Origin: Bimuria novae-zelandiae CBS 107.79
Lineage: Eukaryota > Ascomycota > Dothideomycetes > Pleosporales > Didymosphaeriaceae
Direction of reading: 5' to 3'
NCBI GenBank assembly: GCA_010015655.1
Contig: ML976661.1
Coordinates: 164,050-228,049, forward strand
DNA length: 64,000 nucleotides
Both the position numbers and the translations under genes were made by a program. Below the pieces are notes generated by a model. It was not told the origin of the DNA and did no database searches. It saw only the letters and a list, made by a program, of their open reading frames with translations. Each line of letters opens with the position of its first letter. Position 1 is the stretch's first letter. Shown in pieces: positions 42,532 through 51,455 of this stretch.

Positions 42532-43602
42532 TAAGTCCGCCCAGGTTCCTCTCGCACGGGCTTTAGTTCTGTTCGACCTTCAACTTGTCCGCCGAGTTCA
42601 AAAGTTTCACCGAAAAGGTGCTTCATCTACAGATGAAACACGCAAAGCCGAAGCTCTTCGTTGGATAGAAGATTGTAATGATATCATACAGCAGTGGAAC
42701 GACATTAACACAGGGCAATGTCAATTCAGTGAGCTGTATATCAAAGGCAATTGCTTCATTCCCATTTGGACAGAAGGCATGCGCATCATTAAACAGGTGC
42801 TTACGAGTAACCCAGTTTCCAGCAATCAGTCTCAGAAGCGAGATGCCTTCGCGGGTATTATGGGAGAATACGACCGTCAAGCAGACAGCCTGCAGACCCA
42901 GATGGTTGATACTGCTCATCGGGGTCTTTTCGACCCAGAATTCCTCAATCCAATCCAAGAGCGCTGGATGCGGCTGGACGAAACTCTTAAGTTGCATTTC
43001 GACTTGTGTGACCTTTATGGTGGCGAAGACGAACCCTTTCTTTCCCGACGTTCACTCACATGGTTAGTTGCTGATTCTGAACTTAGATAGAGGACGCTAA
43101 TGTATGTTGCAGGCCAGAAGTTCGAAGCTTAGTACAGGTGGATGATGTAGGGACAAAACGTGACGACAAACTTGGTCAAATCCAACTTGCTAGCAGGCCC
43201 AGGAAGGCAACTGAGCCTGATACAACAGCCGGGTCTAAGGTAGCCAACGCTTTCATTTTGTGGCTAGTAGTCTTCAGCTGTGCTGTGGCTCCTGCCGCAT
43301 TGTTCGCTCTTGGTTACTCCCGTTCACTTCATCTCCAAGGAACAGTAAACGACGCAGACTTCTGGTTCCTTATACAAGCTACATTGGTGCAAATTCAAGG
43401 GCTAGTAGTTTCTGCGCTTCTTGAACGAAAGCGTGGCCGCCTCCCAAGATGGCGCTGGGCCATTCCGGCTGCAATTGCAGGAGCTTGTTCTATCGTGGCG
43501 ATTCCCCTTTATCTGACTGTACCAAGAGATTGGAGCTCTTTTCTCTCTCTAGTTGCCGGAACAACTCAATCTTTTATGATATTGCAATTATTTCTTTTCT
43601 AA
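42532..43602 (+). pseudogene. 3' part of the copia-disrupted membrane-protein gene
   Basis: Resumes after the second TAAGT copy with QVPLARALVLFDLQLVRRVQ and runs to 43062, then an intron (43063-43112, GTTAGT..CAG) and the final exon 43113-43602. The N-terminal region is a helical soluble domain (LRWIEDCNDIIQQWND, RIIKQVLTSNPVSSNQ, ERWMRLDETLKLHFDLC). The C-terminal exon holds four hydrophobic segments: ANAFILWLVVFSCAVAPAAL, FWFLIQATLVQIQGLVVSAL, WAIPAAIAGACSIVAIPLYL and LSLVAGTTQSFMILQLFLF. A soluble helical domain followed by four membrane spans occurs in uncharacterised filamentous-fungal proteins; function unknown. No stop or frameshift besides the insertion. Confidence 0.8.
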
Positions 43603-43991
43603 GGCGTCTATGATAGAGAAGTTGAAACCTAGTGGAGGTCCAAAAGAATGCATTGTATTTGGGATGAGAGAGGAAGCTAAATGTAGCAGCGCAAGCAGCG
43701 TGGGTAGGAGGCAATTCATAGGCAGAAATGAGTGTAACTATCAGTTTTTTTTATTTTTTCGTGCTGGACAAGGACGGGACGGCCCTCTGTACCAAAACAA
43801 GCGGCTCATTTGAGACGTCACCTACCCATAAACTGTCACACTAAATACCATTCATCTCTAAGCCTAGTTTGAAGAGGCGAGACACCTTACTAGATAGAGC
43901 AAGTGGGATTGCAGACCCCTACTTGCAGCTCGTGGAAATGGTGTTGCACTGCGTGCAAGGGTGAAGCTGCATTCGCTAGCAGCTGTATAAC

Positions 43992-44269
43992 GCTTTGCAA
44001 AAGACCGTCCCGACCTACTTCCTGCGTATATATAGGCACGACTAAGTAGATTCTAGTATAGCGAGCCTTTACCATGTCGTAAAGCTATACATCTTCACAA
44101 TTCCTTCATGATAAACTTTGTAAACTTAGTAGAATATAGAATCAGGCTACCTCTATACTATATAAAGTTTCTAGAAATTTCATTAAAGTAGTTGAGGAGA
44201 CAAAAGGGAAATCAATAATCTATTCTCTGATTTGCTAGGCGGGTGGGTCGGGACGGTCTTTTGCAAAGC
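43992..44269. mobile_element. Candidate MITE with 24-bp inverted repeats
   Basis: The sequence 43992-44015 (GCTTTGCAAAAGACCGTCCC plus GACC) is the exact reverse complement of 44246-44269; one mismatch further in, the match extends about 3 bp. The interior is AT-rich and non-coding. The flanks share ATAAC, but not directly adjacent on the right side, so a target duplication is not proven. Confidence 0.55.
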
Positions 44270-44557
44270 ACCGATAACTGATTCCACTAGCGACCACTCT
44301 AAGAATGGCAGCATCACACAAGGTCTCTGGGCATCAACGCGCGCGCAAAGAGGCCACTTTCGTGCGATGGGGTATTGAGAGACGTGTTGAGTTGGCACCA
44401 GGTCAACCGGTAGCTGGGAGCAACTCGCATGCGCATGAGACGAGACTTCCAACGACTGACCACGGTTCGTCGGCTTACTTAGCCATTCGCTGCGGACTTG
44501 CCCCCACTGCGGCGACATCTAAAGCTTTGGCCAAGGGAAAGTGCTACAGGCAACAGC

Positions 44558-44622
44558 GTCACGTGCGCTAAGACGTCACGTGTCGATTTCTGACTGGACC
44601 CGCTTTTCTGGTATATATAAAC
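44558..44622 (+). promoter_or_regulatory. U6 upstream region: two CACGTG boxes and a TATA box
   Basis: CACGTG occurs at 44560-44565 and 44577-44582, both within GTCACGTG and 17 bp apart, about 93 and 76 bp upstream of the U6 start. A TATATATAA box lies at 44612-44620. A TATA element is expected for RNA polymerase III transcription of U6. CACGTG is a bHLH (Cbf1/USF-type) site; its role here is inference. Confidence 0.6.
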
Positions 44623-44652
44623 CCGCTGCTCCCACGTTCCTTCTCTCTCTCC

Positions 44653-44766
44653 GTGCCACTCTTAACGGAGTGGTACATTTGGTCAATTTATAAAGATACA
44701 GAGAAGATTAGCATGGCCCCTGCACTAAGGATGACACGCTCAATCAAAGAGAAGCTACCATTTTTT
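44653..44766 (+). ncRNA. U6: U6 spliceosomal snRNA
   Basis: A 5' hairpin (GTGCCACTC pairing with GAGTGGTAC around TTAAC) starts at 44653. The highly conserved core follows: ATACAGAGAAGATTAGCATG contains the ACAGAGA box (44698-44704), then GCCCCTGCACTAAGGATGAC with the AGC triad and U4/U2-pairing region, then ACACGCTCAATCAAAGAGAA and GCTACC before a T6 terminator (44761-44766). U6 forms the catalytic core of the spliceosome, pairing with the 5' splice site and U2. No intron interrupts the core. The gene looks functional and is the only RNA gene I can support in the window. Confidence 0.95.
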
Positions 44767-44870
44767 CCATTGAGCGCCACGGCAATGCTGTGGTCTTGAG
44801 GGAGAAGCGCGACGCGTAGATTGCGAGTTTGTATGGAACTTTGACTTGGTTTCTTCAGCTCGGTTATCGA

Positions 44871-46327
44871 TCACTTGATGTACTTCTTCAGCCCTCTCAG
44901 CCGTTCCTGTGCCGTCTCCAGCACGTCGTCGTCCTTGCACACTGCGAACCGCAGCCAATCCTCTACAATGTGCGCGTTCTGTGGTGTGAAGAACTCGGTC
45001 GGCGGGATGGCCGCGACGCCCACTTCGGTGATCAAGAACCAGCTCAGCTTGAAATCCCGGGGCCGTTCCGCAACGTGCGGCGGGAACTGGTAGTCATCAG
45101 GCAACCTGACTTTGGACATGTTCACCAAGACGAAGTACCCGCCTTCTGGATCGGAGTAGGGCAGGCCCAGCTCGTCCCAGATAGCGTTAAATTTGTCCAT
45201 CTTGCCCTTCATCTCGCGCTTGGATTCTTCCCAGAAGTTGTGCGCGTCCGCCTGCTCGAAGCCGATGGCAGTCGCCTCCTGGAGCGGCGAGACGGAGGAG
45301 TAGCAGATGCGCGTGTGCGCTGCGCTCACATACTTGATGAGGTGTTCAGGCCCGATCAGCCAACCCACGCGCCAGCCCGTCGCGTAGAAGTTCTTACCAC
45401 CAGAGCCTACCGTCAATGTGAGCTTTGCCACCTCTGGCGAGAGGGTCGCGACGCGCGTGAAGGGCACATAGTATAGACGGTCGTAGACTTCGTCAGACAG
45501 GATGATGATGTTGTGCTTGACGCATATGTCTGCGATGGCCTGCAGTTCGGCTTTGGAGAAGACCTTGCCGATGGGGTTGTGGGGGCTGTTGAGCACGATC
45601 ATGCGCGTTTTGGGCGTGATGGCCTTCTCAAACTCGGCGATGTCGATGGTCCACTCGGCTGCTGAGGTTGTCATGGTCGCGCCCTCCTTGGGCGGGTGCA
45701 TGGGCACATATACGACCTTGCCGCCCGGCATTTCTATGTTGCTGATGTATTGGTCGAAGAACGGCTCAAAGACAATGACCTCGTCGCCCTGCTCCAGGAA
45801 CGCCATGAAAGCGCTCAGCATGCCCTCATTTGCGCCCGTTGTGATGGTGACCTCCTTCTCCGGGTCGATTGTGTGTCCGAAGAAGGGCGAATATGCGTCT
45901 GCGATGGCCTTCTTGAGCCGGGGACGACCTTTGGTGGGCGAGTACTGGTTGCATTCTACCTTGTCGAGAGCGGATTTTGCGGCGTCGAGGACGAACTTGG
46001 GAGGGTTGTAGCCGAAGAAGCCCTGGCCCATGTTCACGATGGGTTGGACGGGCGAAGCGGCGGCCGCTTCGTTGACAATGGACCTAGACAGCACTCAGCC
46101 ACCTCTACAAGCTTCGTTTTGGGGGATTTACAAGCTCACCAAACATCCTGCTTCTGGCCTGCAACGCGCGCAGCGGGCTTGAAAGGGTCTTCGCGGCGGG
46201 TGGTTGCTGACATTGCGCGCAGCGGGGGAGCAGAGGTGACGTTATTCGATGCTTTGTTGACTGGTCTCACGGGCAATCGGTGGAGTGCGCGAATTTGTCT
46301 TGCAGCTGAAGATGCAATGGGCCGCAT
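44871..46327 (-). CDS. BNA3: Kynurenine aminotransferase / cysteine-conjugate beta-lyase (Bna3 type)
   Basis: Two exons, 46327-46140 and 46083-44871, with a 56-bp intron (GTGAGC..TAG), totalling 466 codons plus stop. The N-terminal 45 residues are Arg/Ala/Ser-rich without acids (MRPIASSAARQIRALHRLPV), a plausible mitochondrial presequence. A second in-frame ATG (MSATTRRED, 46213) could give a cytosolic form. PLP-fold class I aminotransferase motifs: IVNMGQGFFGYNPPKFV, NQYSPTKGRPRLKKAI, VLNSPHNPIGKVF, IIILSDEVYDRLYYVPFTRV and the PLP lysine GSGGKNFYATGWRVGW. The enzyme converts kynurenine plus an alpha-keto acid to kynurenic acid and belongs to tryptophan/NAD metabolism. It appears intact. Divergent from the Mgs1 gene with about 355 bp between starts. 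Confidence 0.93.
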
Positions 46328-46682
46328 GGCAGAGGGTCGCAGCTGCTCTACCAAGATCAGATAAATTCGTCTGCTGCATTGCGTGCTTCACGAAATCGCG
46401 CCGGCCCGTGCCGTCATCAGCCGCCGCTGTCTCCGAGTTCGCTCCGCTTAGCAAGACGCAGGCAGCTGCTCTGGTCGTGTTTGTGTGCAGCAACCATTAC
46501 GACAATTTTGCATACCGTGCCATGTTGGGCTCATAGCACAGTAGTCACTTCTGCGGGATCTACATTAATAGAGCGTGCATGCTGGAGCGGTGCCCATTTG
46601 ATATCAAGTTTGCCAGACGCGTCGGCGCCGCTTGGTTTACGCGACGTGACAGCCTCCACTTCCATGTGCACCCATTGTCGAC
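46328..46682. promoter_or_regulatory. Divergent promoter BNA3 / MGS1
   Basis: About 355 bp between the divergent start codons. No specific element is called. Confidence 0.5.
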
Positions 46683-48266
46683 ATGGTCGCCTGCCCACTG
46701 TGCAATAAGCCAGTCACGCACAACCTCATTAACGAGCACATCGACAGCGGATGTGTCGAGCATGTCATCGAGCAGAATGACACGCCCACGACGCAGAAGA
46801 CGCACAGCTTCTTCACCCCGGCCGTCCGAAAGGCCGCAAGCTCCGCGAAGAATGGCAACCCGGCATCGTCACCCATAGCACCACCCGCCGCCACACAGCG
46901 GCCCAAGACGCCTCCGCCAGGCACGAAGCGATCGCTTGATGACCCCAACGGAGAGCCGGCGTCACCCACGGCGGCGCGGCGCAAGAAGCTCAAGGCGGTC
47001 GAAGATGTGGCACCGCTGGCAGAGCGAATGCGGCCCATGAAGCTCGACGACGTCTTTGGACAGGAGCTGATTGGGCCCAACGGCCTCCTGCGCGGCATGC
47101 TGGAGAGCAACAAGATCCCCTCGATGGTGCTCTGGGGCAAGTCGGGCACCGGCAAGACTACCATCGCAAGAATCATCGCGAACGCGTCCGGCTCGAGATT
47201 CGTCGAAATCAACAGCACAAGCACCAAGCTGGAGGAAGTGCGCAAGATATTCTCCGAAGCCTCGAAAGACCTGCAGCTCACAGGACGTCGAACAATCGTC
47301 TTTTGCGATGAGATTCATCGCTTTTCCAAAACACAGCAAGATGCCTTTCTCGGACCCGTCGAAAGTGGCACCATCACGCTCATCGCTGCGACGACCGAAA
47401 ACCCGAGCTTCAAAGTCATAAGCGCCCTGTTGTCGCGCTGTCGGACCTTGACGCTCGACGACTTGAGCGACCATGACCTCGTCAAGATTCTGGAGCGCGC
47501 CATGGCTGCCGAAGGGTGCACATCTGAGCTGTTGGACACGGAGATGTTGCGATACTTTGCCTCGTTCTCGGATGGCGATGCGCGGACTGCTCTCAATCTA
47601 CTGGAGCTTGCCATGAGCCTTTCGAAGAACCCCGACATCACCAAAGACGACATTAAGAAGCGCCTGACCAAGACATTGGTATACGATCGTGCCGGCGACC
47701 AGCACTACGAGAACATATCTGCGCTGCACAAGTCGATACGTGGCTCCGATCCAGACGCTTCGCTATACTACCTCACAAGGATGCTCAAGTCGGGCGAAGA
47801 TCCTCGATATATTGCGCGGCGTCTTATTGTCGTCGCATCCGAGGATGTGGGCCTCGCAGACAACAGCATGCTCTCCCTCGCGACAGCCACCTACAGCGCA
47901 TGCGAGAAAATTGGAATGCCCGAATGCAGCATCAACCTCAGTCACTGTGTCGTCGCCCTCAGTCTTGCACCCAAGTCTACTCGCGCGTACCGTGGACTAC
48001 GAGCCGCCGAGGCCGCCTTACAAGAACCAGGTGTCGCCAGCTTACCCATTCCATACCATCTGCGAAACGCTCCGACAAGGCTCATGAAGGAGATGGGATA
48101 CGCCCAGGGTTACAAGTACAATCCAGATTATCTAGATGGCAAGGTGAAGCAGGAGTACCTGCCCGAGGGTCTCAGAGGGCGAGCGTTTCTGGAAGACACA
48201 GATCTCGGTACCAAAATCGACGAGGATTTGGTAGAAGAAGAGCTGAGACCGGAGGTGGATGACTAG
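46683..48266 (+). CDS. MGS1: AAA+ ATPase Mgs1/WRNIP1
   Basis: Intronless, 527 codons. The N-terminus carries a UBZ-type ubiquitin-binding zinc finger (CPLCNKPVTHNLINEHIDSGC: Cys4, Cys7, His19, Cys24), then a disordered linker with a basic ARRKKLK patch. The AAA+ domain has Walker A GKSGTGKTT (152-160), Walker B TIVFCDEIHRF (about 204-214), sensor 1 IAATTENPSF and the arginine-finger region ISALLSRC. The C-terminal MgsA-type helical domain reads DGDARTALNLLELAM, KRLTKTLVYDRAGDQHYENI, and DPRYIARRLIVVASEDVGLA. Mgs1 acts at stalled replication forks, is recruited to ubiquitinated PCNA via the UBZ and influences polymerase delta. Length and motif spacing are as expected, and the gene is intact. 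Confidence 0.95.
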   Translation: MVACPLCNKPVTHNLINEHIDSGCVEHVIEQNDTPTTQKTHSFFTPAVRKAASSAKNGNPASSPIAPPAATQRPKTPPPGTKRSLDDPNGEPASPTAARRKKLKAVEDVAPLAERMRPMKLDDVFGQELIGPNGLLRGMLESNKIPSMVLWGKSGTGKTTIARIIANASGSRFVEINSTSTKLEEVRKIFSEASKDLQLTGRRTIVFCDEIHRFSKTQQDAFLGPVESGTITLIAATTENPSFKVISALLSRCRTLTLDDLSDHDLVKILERAMAAEGCTSELLDTEMLRYFASFSDGDARTALNLLELAMSLSKNPDITKDDIKKRLTKTLVYDRAGDQHYENISALHKSIRGSDPDASLYYLTRMLKSGEDPRYIARRLIVVASEDVGLADNSMLSLATATYSACEKIGMPECSINLSHCVVALSLAPKSTRAYRGLRAAEAALQEPGVASLPIPYHLRNAPTRLMKEMGYAQGYKYNPDYLDGKVKQEYLPEGLRGRAFLEDTDLGTKIDEDLVEEELRPEVDD

Positions 48267-48956
48267 TAGACGTCTATTCTGTCTGCTTTGCATTCCTGCC
48301 GTGTAGAAAGTGAGGGTTTAGATACAGGCGTTCTGATGGCGAAATGCGATACCCAGAGGGCGTCCTTACACTAGTTATTACGTTACAAGCAATGGATTCG
48401 CCCAAGCCAATCAAGTTCTTGCAGACCGCGTTCCGTCTATTTTTAACAATTGCTAATGCTGTGTAGATCACGCTCAGGAGCACGACGTGACCCCGGTATG
48501 CCCAGGCCGGTATTTGCAGCCACGCCAGCATTCATTCGTCCGAATTGTCAACCTCGTCGTATTCAGGGCGCTACCTTTTCGGGCATGAATGCGATTGTCG
48601 TATAGTAATATCCTAGAAACAACGGGTGCTCGCTCCCTATGGGCAGGATTCCGCGAGATTTTGCGAAGTGGAAATGACATTCGACCTAAGCGGCAGCTAC
48701 CGGTGCGTGAACAGCGCACCAGTGCGGCATCCGGACCTCAAATCTGAGCAACACTACAAGAATTCCGACCTGGTGGTACAGTAACGAGTACTGTCGCGGG
48801 AAGCGAACAACAATAAACCTCATTCGCAGAAGAAAGTCATAGCGTTCATTTCTTTAAGGCTCGACACGCCGCACTCCAACTCGGCCGAATTGCCTCCATT
48901 CTGGGAAACCCTCCACGCGCCAAGGCAGAAACTACAATCTCTCTGACTTGCATGTA
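48267..48956. other. Intergenic
   Basis: About 690 bp between MGS1 and the pogo element. No supported gene. Confidence 0.5.
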
Positions 48957-49026
48957 CTCGCCCCACACGCCAACCGGAGGTTGGCCCTGCGCAGCCCAAC
49001 GTAACTTCGCAGCCTAACGTAACTTT
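48957..49026 (+). repeat. Left 70-bp terminal inverted repeat of the pogo element
   Basis: Exact reverse complement of 50776-50845. It is GC-rich (no RIP-type drift) in contrast to the adjoining interior. Confidence 0.93.
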
Positions 49027-50775
49027 TCGTCGCGGATTTTTCTATTTTCTTAATAAACAACCCATAACTATACCTAAATATTATAGCAAAAGCTATAAAA
49101 TTAAGCAGCGTATCTCTAATTATCTCTCTAGTTTTTCTAGCTTAGAAATACCTAATTTTGCAGCTGTAGCACGCGAATGGAGCGTGCCTGTTTCGCGACT
49201 TTGAGCGCGCGCTGGAGGCCGGATCAGCCGCCATAACTGTAGCGGCACGAATCTACGACTCTTAGAGACCTAGGATAAAGCGCTAAAGTTATATATACGT
49301 CGCTGCGACACTATTAGCATGCTATACCTTATACTATAGTTAAAAAGTGCTACTTAATATATCCTTAATCGCGCGCACCCTAATAGCAGAGCTCCCTTAC
49401 TTAGTAAGGACTAGCTATCGCGATAGCTATTAAGAAATCTAAACTATCGCTGTATAAAGTAAAAGTCGTAGCATATTAATTATATAATAATAGCGACGTT
49501 TAAAGCTTACAGCTATTATTTTATTAAGCTTAAAAAGGTGATATACACCTACGGCGTTACCCTATTAGACACTTATAATATAGACAAAACCGGCTTCCGC
49601 ATAGGCGTTAGTAGTAATTAATAGATTATTACTATAGAGTTTAATTATCCTTATATCTCTATGTTAGAGACGTCGCGCGATTATATTACAAGTATTAAAT
49701 TAATCTTTAGCGATAGAGAGGTGCTCGAACCTATACTTATTATACAGGCCGTTAATTACCTTTATTACTAGTATATAAATACGGCGCTGCCTAATAGCTA
49801 TATAATCGCTATATTAATATTAGGATACGCTAATAACTCTATTTTAATAAAGTAGCTAAAGTTCTTTAAAATATAAACACGCGCGCGCTAGAAAGGCGCA
49901 TAGTAATTACTTATATTTAATAGATTTAGTAGCTACCTTACTATTAAGTTTATATAGTTCTGCGATAATTATAAGATACTCCCCTTCTTACTATTACTAT
50001 ATTTATCACATTATCTACAGCCTCTAGACGTTGTCTATTTTTAGCTATTAAAGCAGAATTACAAAAAGGCTATAAAAATAGCCACCCGAACTGGCTATAT
50101 AGACTTTAACAAAGTCGAATTTCTACATGCGATCTATAGGATTAGGATAGATATATTTAAGCGCAGCACAATCCTAAGCGCTTAAGAGAAAGCTAGAATC
50201 TTTCTATTTAATTTAGAGCTTGTTTACATGAAGCTGCCAGCACCTATCTAGACGCTATCCCTATTAGTTCTATCTGCTATTAATTTAAGCCCTATCGCTA
50301 ATATACCTACAGCATATTAGCGGCAGCATCAAAAAATGTCGCGCGCCCTAGAGAGAAGCAATATATTAAGCAAGAGGCTTACAAAATTCCTAGAAAGCTC
50401 GTAATTGCTAATTAATAGTCTCGCGCTAGCCTAGCGCGACTTTATAAATATTACCGCAACAGCTTAATAACACTAAAAAAGGCAGATTAAAGATAAAAAG
50501 CTAGTATAAAAAAGTAGTGTAGTAACTGTCAAAGCAGCGCGATAAGCAATTAATTAATATATAAAGCTTAAGGCTTAAAAGGTTACTCGAAAGGCTATAA
50601 AAACGTATAAGGACGCCTACTTACAGAGCCTATAAAATTAGCCCTAATAGGTCTTATCTCTTAGAGAGATGACTATAGATCCTGCCCTACTTGCTACACC
50701 AACTCCACTGTATATTAGCCTATATAATTGAAGTCTACGCTGTCAAAAGACTGGATCAATTTCGATTCTCTATAT

Positions 50776-50845
50776 AAAGTTACGTTAGGCTGCGAAGTTA
50801 CGTTGGGCTGCGCAGGGCCAACCTCCGGTTGGCGTGTGGGGCGAG
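50776..50845 (-). repeat. Right 70-bp terminal inverted repeat of the pogo element
   Basis: Exact reverse complement of 48957-49026. It is followed directly by the TA target dinucleotide. Confidence 0.93.
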
Positions 50846-50847
50846 TA

Positions 50848-51151
50848 CAGGGCCAACCCTCGCGCTCGCGATTGATCACACATAGAGTCGCACAACACTC
50901 TAGTCATCTCGTATTGGGAGATCATTGCCAACTTCCGCGTACAGCATGCTTAGCATTTTGGCGAGAACGGCCCCATGTGGCGTTATGGTTGCTTGGTGAG
51001 TGTTGTGTGCTTTGCTTAAAGACGGGAACGCAGCCTCGTCCGCGAGAATCGGTTCCATATTTTCACAGTGTTTGTATCTTGACTCTGTGTCCCAGAACCC
51101 CACGTTAGCTTGCTCACTAAAAGAACTCCATAGAGCAATCACTAGCTCAAC
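50848..51151. other. Upstream region of the CFEM-type gene
   Basis: About 300 bp between the pogo element and the ATG at 51152. A missing first exon with a signal peptide could lie here, but no splice-compatible candidate was found. Confidence 0.4.
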
Positions 51152-51455
51152 ATGTCTCTAGAACAGCTCGACGGAGAATATGACCCATTCAACGGCTACC
51201 CAGGCTATAGTATGATGGCGCCATGCATGCGCGACTGCGAAGAGAAAATAGGATTCAACGTGCGTATCTCACCCACATTTCTCACACGAGCTAATGACTC
51301 TCGTAGGGTTGCGACAACTCAAACTGTTGGTGCAAGAAAAACAATCTGGATAGGAGAACCAGCCAGCTTGAGCGATGCGCCTCTACATCGTGCACCTTCG
51401 CCGACATGAACACTCAGACAGATGTAAACATGCTCAGCGGAATCCAAGTGCAGTA
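51152..51455 (+). pseudogene. 5' part of a CFEM-like membrane protein gene split by mariner
   Basis: Exon 1 51152-51259 (MSLEQLDGEYDPFNGYPGYS), intron 51260-51306 (GTGCGT..TAG), exon 2 from 51307. Cysteine pattern APCMRDC, then GCDNSNCWC, then ERCASTSC, with the eighth Cys just beyond the insertion (YC). This is the eight-cysteine CFEM spacing with the Asp in the third/fourth Cys loop. CFEM proteins bind heme or act as surface receptors. No signal peptide is visible in this exon, so an upstream exon may be missing. The mariner element enters at the TA of the Tyr codon (51454-51455). Confidence 0.75.

Larger units (their letters stand above)
43603..44652. other. Intergenic with candidate MITE and U6 promoter
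   Basis: No protein gene supported. It contains the inverted-repeat element at 43992-44269 and, near the right end, the U6 upstream region. Short frames (for example 44305-44571) have no recognisable product. Confidence 0.5.
48957..50845 (+). mobile_element. pogo/Fot1-like DNA transposon, RIP-degraded interior, perfect 70-bp TIRs
   Basis: A 1,889-bp element flanked by TA (48955-48956, 50846-50847). The terminal inverted repeats 48957-49026 and 50776-50845 match over 70 bp without mismatch (start CTCGCCCCACACGCCAACCG). They contain a small palindrome (CCAACCGGAGGTTGG) and two copies of GCAGCC(C/T)AACGTAACTT. The interior is very AT-rich and full of stops, but plus-strand remnants of a CENP-B/pogo transposase remain. 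Near 49170-49260 is an AREWSVPVSR-type helix-turn-helix segment. Near 49574-49610 is YNIDKTGFRIGV, the degraded DE.GF.IG catalytic region. Size, TA target and ends fit Fot1/Pot2-type elements. It cannot encode its own transposase. Confidence 0.9.

Noticed and set aside
44829..45476. 215-codon plus-strand frame, and 45502-46364 plus-strand frames
   Set aside because: Antisense shadows of the well-supported Bna3 gene on the minus strand.
46637..47671. Long minus-strand frames opposite Mgs1
   Set aside because: Shadows of a strongly conserved plus-strand AAA+ gene.
50728..51108. 126-codon plus frame spanning the pogo right end
   Set aside because: It begins inside RIPed transposon sequence and runs through the terminal repeat; not a gene.
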